DNA from: Chitinophagaceae bacterium
Lineage (GTDB): Bacteria; Bacteroidota; Bacteroidia; Chitinophagales; Chitinophagaceae
Length of the DNA: 64,000 nt
Direction: 5' to 3'
NCBI GenBank assembly: GCA_003168265.1
Contig: PMSV01000011.1
Span: 1-64,000, forward strand
A program made the position numbers and the translations under genes. Numbering within the stretch: the first letter of the stretch is position 1; every line of letters begins with the position of its first letter. Below, piece by piece: positions 10,325 to 18,798 of this stretch. The notes beneath the pieces are model-generated. The model did no database searches and was not told the DNA's origin. It saw only the letters and a list, made by a program, of their open reading frames with translations.

Positions 10325-12889
10325 ATGTATAAAATTCTGCTTCCTTCAATTCTCCTGTTCCTCCTATGCAAACCCCTCATTGCACAGAAAAAAAATCTGA
10401 AATCAGATTCACTTATTGTCTATGGCAACTGCGAGCAATGCAAAAAAAGAATAGAAAAAACCCTGACAAACTGGGGAATTGCATTTGCCCAGTGGGATAT
10501 AGAAACCAAAATACTGAAGGTAGGCTTTGACAGCACACGTTTTGATGATTTAAAAATCCAGAAAAAACTGGCCGATGCGGGTCACGACACTAGGAACTTT
10601 CAGGCTTCCAAAAAAGCCTATGATCGCTTGCCGCTATGTTGTCATTATGCACGTTATCAGCCATCCTTCGACCAAAAAAAGGACTCTGCTGGCTTGCAAC
10701 CGGAGCCTGCATCCATGCATATCGTGACTGGGCTTGTCCTTGAAGAAGATCAAAAAGGCAAATTCTCTCCAATTGCCGGAGCGACCATTCAACTACTTGG
10801 CGCCAACCATTTCACCCAGTCAGATACCCAGGGTATTTTTCAGATAGAAACGGATATACCTGCCCTGCTCCAGGTCTCCTATATTGGATTCAGGCCTGAC
10901 ACCCTCAGCATCAGCTCCCTCAGCGAAATAAAAATCATACTCAAGGATCTGTCAACTGCAAGTATGCATGAAATCGTTGTAGAAGGGCGCAGTCCAACCA
11001 CTCATATTTCATCTCTGAGTGCTTTCAATACCATGCAAATGGGGTCTCGAGAACTCACAAAAGCCGCCTGCTGCAACCTGAGTGAAAGTTTCGAGACCAG
11101 TCCTTCAGTTGATGTAAGTTATACGGACGCTATCCGCGGCATCCGGCAAATCCAATTATTGGGGCTTTCCGAAAGCTATGTGCAATTGCTTACGGAGAAC
11201 ACACCGGAAATCAGGGGGCTTGCCGGAAGCTCAGGGCTCAGTTTCATTCCGGGATCCTGGATGGAAAGCATTCAGCTTAGCAAAGGAGCAGGCTCTGTGG
11301 TGAATGGCTATGAAGGCCTGGCTGGCCAGATCAATGTGGAAGAGATAAAACCGGACCATGGCGATCCTCTTTTTATAAACGCCTATGCAGACCAGATGGG
11401 GAGGATTGAATCCTCGGTCGATCTCTCAAAAAAACTTAATGATCGTTGGAGCACCTCCCTTCTGACCCATGGAGATGCCGAACTCTTGAAAACCGATGCC
11501 AATAAAGACGGCTTTATGGATCTTCCGCTCGGCAGACAATTAAACCTCATCGACAGATGGAAATATGTGGACAATAAAGGATTCATAGCCCAATTCTCTG
11601 TGAAGGCCCTAACAGATAATCGCCAGGGAGGCCAAATGGATTTCGATCCTGAAAAAGACAAGTTCACGGCCAATTCCTATGGGGTCGGCATTGATCAAAA
11701 GCAATTCAATTTAACCGGGAAGCTCGGCTATATTTTTCCGGAGCAGAAATACAAGAGTATTGGACTGATCCTTTCGGCTTCAGATTATTCAAATGACTCC
11801 TATTATGGATTAACCAGCTACCAGGGAAAAGAAGGATCATTTTATGCCAACCTTATCTACCAATCCATTATCCAGTCAACGGCCCATAAGTTTAGAACCG
11901 GACTAAGTTTTGATGATCAGAGTGACCGGGAATCCATGAACAGCAAAAACTACAGTCGCCAGGAAATTGTTCCCGGGATCTTCTTCGAGTATACTTATAC
12001 TAACTCCTGGTTCACCGCCATCGCAGGCATCCGGGAAGACCACCACAATGCCTATGGCTTTATTACTACACCCCGGCTTCATTTGAAATTTGATCTGGAC
12101 AAAAAGACCAATTTGCGGCTTTCCGGAGGTTCAGGCTTCCGTTTAGCCGATATCTTTTCAGAAAATGCAGGCCTTTTCGTAAGCTCAAGGCAATACAGCA
12201 TACTGAATCGGGGATCTGATTATGGGTATGGCCTCAATCCGAATAAAGCATGGAATTATGGGGCAAACCTGGTCCGCCAATTGAATATAAGAGGACACAC
12301 AGGCTCCTTGAGCCTGGATCTCTACCATACCTATTTCATCCGCCAGGTCGTTGTTGACGTCGATCAAAGTCCTCAGGAAATCCTCTTTTATAACCTGAAT
12401 GGCCGTTCCTTTGCAAGTAGTATTCAATTGGAATGGAACCAGGAAATCATCAAAAGGCTAGAGCTTCGGCTGGCTTATCGCTGGATGGACGTGGAGCAAA
12501 CCTACCATGGCATCCTCATGGAAAAACCTCTCATTGCCCGAAACAGGACCCTGGGGAATATCGCCTATGAAACGGCCAGCCATTGGAAATTTGACTATAC
12601 TTCACAGCTCATTGGGAAAAAAAGGCTTCCTGACACAGAGTCCAATCCGGCAGGTAAACAGTTCGGAGATTATTCATCCCCCTATGTCCAGATGAATGTG
12701 CAGGTGACCAGGCAATTCGTCCGGTATTGGGACGTTTATACTGGGGTGGAGAACCTGACCGGTTTCACTCAGAAAGACCGGATCATCGATCCTACCGAAC
12801 CCTTTGGGAAATATTTCGACGCCTCCATTGTCTGGGGGCCCGTCGTCGGCAGAATGGTCTATGCGGGAATGAGGTTCAAAATTAAATAA
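10325..12889 (+). CDS. TonB-dependent receptor with N-terminal HMA-like (CxxC) and carboxypeptidase-regulatory-like domains
   Basis: VYGNCEQCKKRIEKTLTNWG...VGFD; VTGLVLEEDQKGKFSPIAGATIQLLG; plug IQLLGLSESYVQLLTENTPEIRGLAGSSGLSFIPGSWMESIQLSKGAGSVVNGYEGLAGQINVE. Confidence 0.9.
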   Translation: MYKILLPSILLFLLCKPLIAQKKNLKSDSLIVYGNCEQCKKRIEKTLTNWGIAFAQWDIETKILKVGFDSTRFDDLKIQKKLADAGHDTRNFQASKKAYDRLPLCCHYARYQPSFDQKKDSAGLQPEPASMHIVTGLVLEEDQKGKFSPIAGATIQLLGANHFTQSDTQGIFQIETDIPALLQVSYIGFRPDTLSISSLSEIKIILKDLSTASMHEIVVEGRSPTTHISSLSAFNTMQMGSRELTKAACCNLSESFETSPSVDVSYTDAIRGIRQIQLLGLSESYVQLLTENTPEIRGLAGSSGLSFIPGSWMESIQLSKGAGSVVNGYEGLAGQINVEEIKPDHGDPLFINAYADQMGRIESSVDLSKKLNDRWSTSLLTHGDAELLKTDANKDGFMDLPLGRQLNLIDRWKYVDNKGFIAQFSVKALTDNRQGGQMDFDPEKDKFTANSYGVGIDQKQFNLTGKLGYIFPEQKYKSIGLILSASDYSNDSYYGLTSYQGKEGSFYANLIYQSIIQSTAHKFRTGLSFDDQSDRESMNSKNYSRQEIVPGIFFEYTYTNSWFTAIAGIREDHHNAYGFITTPRLHLKFDLDKKTNLRLSGGSGFRLADIFSENAGLFVSSRQYSILNRGSDYGYGLNPNKAWNYGANLVRQLNIRGHTGSLSLDLYHTYFIRQVVVDVDQSPQEILFYNLNGRSFASSIQLEWNQEIIKRLELRLAYRWMDVEQTYHGILMEKPLIARNRTLGNIAYETASHWKFDYTSQLIGKKRLPDTESNPAGKQFGDYSSPYVQMNVQVTRQFVRYWDVYTGVENLTGFTQKDRIIDPTEPFGKYFDASIVWGPVVGRMVYAGMRFKIK

Positions 12890-12899
12890 AGATTTAACC

Positions 12900-12971
12900 A
12901 TGCAGAAGATATTGATCAGGGTATTAAAATTCATTCAATCGCTATTTAAAAAGAAGGATTGTTGTAAATGA
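12900..12971 (+). CDS. 23-aa micro-ORF MQKILIRVLKFIQSLFKKKDCCK
   Basis: ATG 10 nt after the receptor stop; TGA overlaps the next ATG (ATGA at 12968-12971); below the ORF-track length cutoff. Confidence 0.55.
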   Translation: MQKILIRVLKFIQSLFKKKDCCK

Positions 12972-13453
12972 AAAAGCTGCTTAACATTGTATTAAACCTG
13001 ATGCTGGTGCAAATCCTCTCAGCCCAGGTAAATCTCAATTCCCCTGCCCCTGAAATCACGCTATTGAATCAGGAAGGGCGGCTGGTTCATCTCTCCGATT
13101 ACCGTGGTAGGATCGTAATCGTAGATTTCTGGGCAAGCTGGTGTGGTCCCTGTCGTCAAAGCAATCCCCATTTGCTCCGTTTCTATAAAAAATACCATCC
13201 CATGGGCCTTGAAGTCCTCGGTGTCTCTCTTGACCAGGATCCTGAAGCCTGGAAAGCTGCAGTCAAACATGATAAATTAGAATGGCAACAGGTTAATGAC
13301 ACTAAAGGCTGGGACGCTTCTTCGGCCGGAGCTTATGCTGTTGACGCCATTCCGGCATCCTTCCTTATAGATCGGAAGGGAAATATCCGTTCGATCAACC
13401 AGGTCGGAAAAGAACTCGAGGCAGAAGTAAAAGAATTGATGAAAAATCAGTAG
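12968..13453 (+). CDS. TlpA-like thioredoxin-family protein
   Basis: Signal peptide; VDFWASWCGPCRQSNPHLLRFYKKY; GVSLDQDPEAWKAAV. Confidence 0.9.
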   Translation: MKKLLNIVLNLMLVQILSAQVNLNSPAPEITLLNQEGRLVHLSDYRGRIVIVDFWASWCGPCRQSNPHLLRFYKKYHPMGLEVLGVSLDQDPEAWKAAVKHDKLEWQQVNDTKGWDASSAGAYAVDAIPASFLIDRKGNIRSINQVGKELEAEVKELMKNQ

Positions 13454-13474
13454 TGGGGGGCTCTGAAATACAGT

Positions 13475-14455
13475 CTAGCATTCAGGCTCTTCGCAATGGG
13501 CATTATCTGTTTCCACCTCAATAGTGGCATGCTTTATATTCAGATGCTCCAGTTCATGCTTCACCCGATGCTTGATATTTTCAATTTCCACCAGATCAGT
13601 ATTCTTATCCACAACAATATGCCCCGTCAATGCATTCTCTGTCGTACTCAATCCCCAGATATGAATATGATGAAAATCTTTTACCCCTCCGATCTTGCTT
13701 ACATGGGATTTAACATCATTCATATCGATTTGATCCGGCACCCCATCCAGCGAAAGGCGCAGGCTGTCTCTGAGAAGGTTCCAGGTACTACCCAGTATCA
13801 CTAAGGCTATGACGATGCTCAGGACCGGGTCAATCCAATATAAGTGGGTATAAAAAATAATAAATCCGCCCACCACTAATCCGGCAGAAACAATTGCGTC
13901 CGAAAGCAGGTGCAGGAAAGCGCTTTTCACATTCAGATCGCTATCCTTATTGCGGAAGAAGAGCATAGCGGTCACTGTATTGATTAGAATACCAATCGCT
14001 GCCACCAAAGCAATTGTTTTGCCCGGCAGTGGTTCCGGAGCGATCAAACGATGGACCGCCTCATAGCCTATCGCTCCGATGGAGACAAGCAATATCGAGG
14101 CATTCAGCAAGGCTACCAGGATAGTCGTCTTTTTAAACCCGTAGGTATATTTTTCATTGGCCTTGACCCTGGTCAGGCGCAAAGCAATCAGGGACATCGA
14201 TAAACTGGCCACATCGGCCAGGTTATGGCCGGCATCGGAAAGCAGGGAAAGCGAATGAATAAAAAATCCGACAAAAGCTTCGATCAGCACAAAGGTAAAA
14301 TTCAGAATGATGCCGATAATAAAAGCCCTATTCACATGCTTTATATCGACAACATGGTTGTGATGATGGTGGTGGCCATGCCCATGGCCGTTGCCATGGG
14401 CATGGGAATGATCTTGCGGTTCTTGTTCCTGGCCATGATTATGAGAATGCTCCAT
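13475..14455 (-). CDS. Cation diffusion facilitator (CDF, CzcD-like) transporter
   Basis: His-rich N-terminus (HGNGHGHGHHHHHNH); SDAGHNLADVASL and LLSDAIVSAGLV; ATG at 14455 preferred over 14515. Confidence 0.92.
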   Translation of the reverse strand: MEHSHNHGQEQEPQDHSHAHGNGHGHGHHHHHNHVVDIKHVNRAFIIGIILNFTFVLIEAFVGFFIHSLSLLSDAGHNLADVASLSMSLIALRLTRVKANEKYTYGFKKTTILVALLNASILLVSIGAIGYEAVHRLIAPEPLPGKTIALVAAIGILINTVTAMLFFRNKDSDLNVKSAFLHLLSDAIVSAGLVVGGFIIFYTHLYWIDPVLSIVIALVILGSTWNLLRDSLRLSLDGVPDQIDMNDVKSHVSKIGGVKDFHHIHIWGLSTTENALTGHIVVDKNTDLVEIENIKHRVKHELEHLNIKHATIEVETDNAHCEEPEC

Positions 14456-14519
14456 AAATCTATACCTGCAAATTAAGTCTTCTAACTGAATCCTTGCCGG
14501 GCCAAATGCCAGCAATTCA

Positions 14520-14837
14520 TCAAATGGACCGGTAATCTTCCCTCACCGGCGCAAAACTGTCGATTATCTTGCAATCCGTCAGCGCCACTGCGCTATGCGG
14601 TATATTGGAATGGATCACATATACCGAACCTGGACCTAAAACCATTTCCTGCCCCCTGATTCGCATCTTCAACTCCCCTTGCAGGATATGGGTAATTTGC
14701 TCATGGGGATGTCTGTGTTCTTCCAAAACGCTCCCTTTTTTGATTTCCCAAAACGCAAGGGTGCTCTTTTCACCATGCACCATTTTTCCGAAAAAGCCAG
14801 GCCTGATCTCCTGGGTTGGAATATCTTTCAATTTCAT
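14520..14837 (-). CDS. Cupin domain protein
   Basis: KKGSVLEEHRHPHEQITHILQGELKMRI...GPGSVYVIHSNIPHSAVAL. Confidence 0.85.
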   Translation of the reverse strand: MKLKDIPTQEIRPGFFGKMVHGEKSTLAFWEIKKGSVLEEHRHPHEQITHILQGELKMRIRGQEMVLGPGSVYVIHSNIPHSAVALTDCKIIDSFAPVREDYRSI

Positions 14838-14938
14838 CTGAATATTTATAGTTTTTCTGTTTGCCAGATTTAACCTCGCTCATTCATTTCCCCCTGTAGA
14901 GCAAAATGTGCATGCTCGGTTTCGTCATAAAAAAAATT

Positions 14939-15727
14939 TCAAAGAATAGATCGAACCGCGCCTCCATCCACCGCAATGGTTGTCCCTGTAATATACCCGG
15001 CAATCGGAGAGGCTAAAAAGCTGATCAGCGCTGCCAATTCCTCCGGCCTTCCGATCCTTCTTATGGGTATATCTTTAGCGCGTTCAGCGAGCATCTCTGC
15101 TTCTGTTTTTCCGGGAGGCATATGTTTGAACAGGGTTTCCTTTGTCCGGTCAGTCAGCATTATGCCCGGCGCTACATTATTCACGGTGATCTGATGCGGT
15201 CCTAATTCATTGGACAACATTTTTGCCATTCCGACTACGGCCAGACGCATACTTGTAGACAATACGGAGTTTTCCAAATATGTTTTGACTGAAAGGCTGA
15301 TTATGTTTATGATCCTTCCGGAGCCGGCAGAAATCATGTGCGGAACAGCTAGTCTTGAGAACCTTACCGTGCTCATGAGATTCTGCTGAAATGCCTGCTC
15401 CCACTCTGAATCCGGGAAATCTTCAAATTTTCCAAAAGGGGGGCCTCCTGCATTATTGACAAGGATATCTATTTTCCCGTATTCGCTTACAGCCGTTTCA
15501 ATAAATCGGGCAGCATCTTCAGCTCTTGAAACGTCCGTGACTATAGAAAGGGTGCGAACACCGAATTTTTTCGAAATCTCCGAAGCAGTCCTTTCCAATA
15601 TTTCTGCATTGCGTGCCCCCAAAACAATATCTGCACCTTCTTTGGCAAGGGACTCTGCAGTAGCCTTTCCTAGTCCCTTGCTCGCCGCCAGAACCAGCGC
15701 CGTTTTGCCTTTCAACTGCAAATCCAT
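14939..15727 (-). CDS. SDR-family oxidoreductase
   Basis: ALVLAASKGLGKATAESLA, DILVNNAGGPPFG, C-terminal ITGTTIAVDGGAVRSIL. Confidence 0.9.
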   Translation of the reverse strand: MDLQLKGKTALVLAASKGLGKATAESLAKEGADIVLGARNAEILERTASEISKKFGVRTLSIVTDVSRAEDAARFIETAVSEYGKIDILVNNAGGPPFGKFEDFPDSEWEQAFQQNLMSTVRFSRLAVPHMISAGSGRIINIISLSVKTYLENSVLSTSMRLAVVGMAKMLSNELGPHQITVNNVAPGIMLTDRTKETLFKHMPPGKTEAEMLAERAKDIPIRRIGRPEELAALISFLASPIAGYITGTTIAVDGGAVRSIL

Positions 15728-15755
15728 AAATATGCTTTTATGATCTGTGTCCGAT

Positions 15756-16448
15756 TCAAAACCTTTCCAATATACGGTCCAATATTCTTTTCCTTATAAA
15801 AGACTTGATCCCGGGTTTGTCTTCGACCCAACGGGCCAGGGCTGGAGAAACAAAATAGTAAAACTGTACAAATAATCTGCCGGGCAGTGAGCGATTAAGG
15901 ACATCATCCCTAAGCCGATAAAAACGCTGTACCTGCCAACTGCTCTCTCCGCCATAAACCGCCGTAGCAATAAAACAACCTTTTTTTCGGGTGGAGCGGG
16001 TCAGGCCAAAATTCTTTTCCTGAATAGTAACAGAGGATAAAGCAATCCTTAAAACGGATTGACGGTGAATACTGATGATCTCGCCGTTAACCTCAACCAG
16101 GTCATCTTTCTCGATATTAAACTCTTTTACCAGTTCAGGGATCTCATCTGAAATTGAAAAAATGAAAAAATGATTGCTGATAAGGCGCAATAATGGGTCG
16201 GATCCGTCTTTAGAACGATAGGTCAGGATAATTTCTTTTTTTTGGAGGTCGATTTCATTGACTACACCTAAAACCGTAATTTCTTTGCCTACAAATTCCT
16301 TCTCCTTAGCGGCGAGCTTTTCGTTCAACAGAGTTTCCTTTCCCGAGTCTTTGAGATTCTTGTACAATTCGAAATAAGGAAGCAGATCATTCAAATTCAT
16401 GCCCGGCAAAATTTTTGCAAAAGTAGCTGAATCGCAGTTCTGTTCCAA
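15756..16448 (-). CDS. CFI-box-CTERM-like protein with an OB-fold-like N-terminal region
   Basis: GCFIATAVYGGESSWQVQRFYRLRDDVLNRSLPGRLFVQFYYFVSPALARW; upstream EFVGKEITVLGVVNEIDLQKKEIILTY. Confidence 0.6.
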   Translation of the reverse strand: MEQNCDSATFAKILPGMNLNDLLPYFELYKNLKDSGKETLLNEKLAAKEKEFVGKEITVLGVVNEIDLQKKEIILTYRSKDGSDPLLRLISNHFFIFSISDEIPELVKEFNIEKDDLVEVNGEIISIHRQSVLRIALSSVTIQEKNFGLTRSTRKKGCFIATAVYGGESSWQVQRFYRLRDDVLNRSLPGRLFVQFYYFVSPALARWVEDKPGIKSFIRKRILDRILERF

Positions 16449-16482
16449 CCCCTATATGATCAAAATATCCTTATTCCTGGCT

Positions 16483-17682
16483 TTATCGTTCAAAATAACA
16501 TACACTTCCACCCACCCAGGCCTTGTCCATATTGTAACGGACACCGATCATTTTGCCTTTGCTCAGCCGGGTTAGGTTGATTGCCAGTTTTGGCCTGCCA
16601 TCTCCGTCCTTCCAGAGATACATCATACGCACTTCCAGTTTCGCTCCTCCGTCCGGTGTCTTGATTATATCGGCATACTTCACTTTTTTTTGAAGGATCC
16701 AGTTCTGTGGATCGTTGATCTTTTCTATGTCTGCAGGGACAATATCGATGACAACTCCCTGGCCTGCAAAGGAGAATAACGGTTTTAATACATAGTTTTC
16801 CAGGTCATCCGGGATTTGTTTGACCTCATGAAGAAAATAAGTGGGCGGCACAAAGGGGTGGTGGATAAACGGCAGGGTAAACTTGCTAATCCGGTAAAAC
16901 CAATTGGGGTGAGGTGCCCATTGCACATCCAGGTCCTGGGTGATATCTGCAAATTCACCTAATTTGTCTTTTTGTCCATGCAGTTCATCAAAAATTATAC
17001 GGTTATATATTCTGTGAACTGGGGTCTTTAATCCTGTTTTTTCATTTATATAATAAAGCTTTCTGCCTTCCCTGATTAGTTCAGTGATACAGACCGGCTG
17101 GATTCCAAAATAATCCTGGGTACAATAAAAATCAATCCTTGTCTTTTGTTTATGAGGTTGTATTTCAAGTAATATCACATTTTCAGGCAGCTCTTGGGCT
17201 AGAATCACTTCCCCCAGGTCCTTCAAATAGCTCTCCCGGTCATATCCTCCCAGGTATTGGGAATAATTATCTGGAATGGAGAAATAGTTTCTGAGAAGAT
17301 CAGGATAGTAGACCTGAAATCCGAAAAGCGTAGGGAAGCCCTGCATTTCGATCAGTTGTGGAGAGAGGCTCCCGTCTTCCTCGATGCAGATCCCGAAGTC
17401 AAGGGCAATAAAATGAGAATGATCATTTTCATTTGGTACACGATCATTAACTGGGATAGCCCTTTCTGTTAAGTTCTTGAATCCGGGATTCGTAATGACA
17501 TCGATGATCGCATCACCTGCACTCACTATTTTGCTTCCAAAATCTTTTGAAATGAATTCAGGAGTTTCGGCTATCCGGAACTGTATAGCGCCGGGATGAA
17601 GGCTGTTCAGGTCCTTTGAAAAGGCATCGAATTGCGTTTGGGAAAAATTTTCGTTAAAGGCCTTACGCAAAGCTGGAACCAT
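16483..17682 (-). CDS. Uncharacterised ATP-grasp-like protein
   Basis: NYVLKPLFSFAGQGVVIDI, WILQKKVKYADII, KLEVRMMYLW resemble ATP-grasp nucleotide-binding elements; ATG at 17682 (MVPALRKAF) preferred since 17850 overlaps the divergent gene. Confidence 0.55.
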   Translation of the reverse strand: MVPALRKAFNENFSQTQFDAFSKDLNSLHPGAIQFRIAETPEFISKDFGSKIVSAGDAIIDVITNPGFKNLTERAIPVNDRVPNENDHSHFIALDFGICIEEDGSLSPQLIEMQGFPTLFGFQVYYPDLLRNYFSIPDNYSQYLGGYDRESYLKDLGEVILAQELPENVILLEIQPHKQKTRIDFYCTQDYFGIQPVCITELIREGRKLYYINEKTGLKTPVHRIYNRIIFDELHGQKDKLGEFADITQDLDVQWAPHPNWFYRISKFTLPFIHHPFVPPTYFLHEVKQIPDDLENYVLKPLFSFAGQGVVIDIVPADIEKINDPQNWILQKKVKYADIIKTPDGGAKLEVRMMYLWKDGDGRPKLAINLTRLSKGKMIGVRYNMDKAWVGGSVCYFER

Positions 17683-17778
17683 AATGATAGTTTGATTGAA
17701 GTTAAGAAGAAATCCCACCTGATCTGCATTAGCAAAAGCATTAGCTTCCAACTTGCAATAAGGGCTCAGAAAAAACGT

Positions 17779-17786
17779 TAAATTTG
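17779..17786 (+). promoter_or_regulatory. -7 box TAAATTTG just upstream of the amidotransferase gene
   Basis: Matches TAnnTTTG, only 5 nt before the ATG. Confidence 0.45.
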
Positions 17787-17791
17787 CAGAT

Positions 17792-18631
17792 ATGCCGGTC
17801 CGAAAAAATATACGAATCGCCATCCTGGATATGAACGAAAAGCATCCCAACCAGGGAATGCGTTGTATCCGCCAAATCGTCCGGGATTTCGGAAAAAATC
17901 ACGGAGTTTCCGTGCATTGCGATGAATTTGAAGTAAGAATTGAAAAACAGGTGCCCGACCTCAGCTATGATGTCTACATTTCTTCGGGAGGCCCGGGAAG
18001 CCCATTGGAAAGTGAAGGAAGCGAATGGGAAACGGCTTATTTCCATAGTCTCAAACATATTGAAAACTGGAACAACAATATTTTCGAGCAATCCAAGAAG
18101 CATGTCTTTTTCATCTGCCACTCTTATCAACTGGCATGCAGGCATTATAAGGTCGCTCAAGTGACCCCCCGAAAATCCACTTCTTTTGGCATATTTCCCA
18201 TGCATCTGAGCAACGATGGAATATCCGAACCCGTCTTTCAGGGACTTCAGGATCCCTTCTTTTCAGTGGATAGCAGGGATTTTCAGGTTTTACAACCAAA
18301 CCACAACCGTTTGCATCAAATGGGAGCCAAAATCCTCTGCATTGAAAAGGAGAGGCCCCATGTGCCACTGGAAAGAGCGGTCATGGCCATCCGGTTTAAT
18401 CAATACATGATCGGAACCCAGTTCCATCCGGAAGCCGACCCGGAGGGGATGACAATGTATCTTCACAGGGAAGATAAAAAACAAACCGTCATCCAGAATC
18501 ATGGGCAGGCCAAATGGCAAAACATGATCAAGCACCTTAACGATCCGGATAAGATATCTAGCACTTATTCGCATATCCTGCCCAATTTCCTGCAAATAGC
18601 CTCTTATCAACCTCATCCATCAGAAGTCTGA
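17792..18631 (+). CDS. Class I glutamine amidotransferase-like protein
   Basis: SSGGPGSPLE, nucleophile region VFFICHSYQLACRHY, QFHPEADPEGM. Confidence 0.85.
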   Translation: MPVRKNIRIAILDMNEKHPNQGMRCIRQIVRDFGKNHGVSVHCDEFEVRIEKQVPDLSYDVYISSGGPGSPLESEGSEWETAYFHSLKHIENWNNNIFEQSKKHVFFICHSYQLACRHYKVAQVTPRKSTSFGIFPMHLSNDGISEPVFQGLQDPFFSVDSRDFQVLQPNHNRLHQMGAKILCIEKERPHVPLERAVMAIRFNQYMIGTQFHPEADPEGMTMYLHREDKKQTVIQNHGQAKWQNMIKHLNDPDKISSTYSHILPNFLQIASYQPHPSEV

Positions 18632-18780
18632 GTTCTTCTGGAATTTATCTCCACGATTTCAAAAAAGTCATCCTTAAATCTGTCTCCGATGCTGATGCTC
18701 TTTTTGCAGATAAAAATTTCATTTCGGGCACAGAAATAGATATTCCCCCACAGGTAATTTTTGTTAAACCCGGATTGCAT
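18613..18780 (-). CDS. Possible 55-aa protein MQSGFNKNYLWGNIYFCARNEIFICKKSISIGDRFKDDFFEIVEINSRRTQTSDG
   Basis: Continuous frame with ATG filling the gap between two genes; below ORF-track cutoff; no family recognised. Confidence 0.3.
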   Translation of the reverse strand: MQSGFNKNYLWGNIYFCARNEIFICKKSISIGDRFKDDFFEIVEINSRRTQTSDG

Positions 18781-18798
18781 AATTAGCCCTTACTTTCA

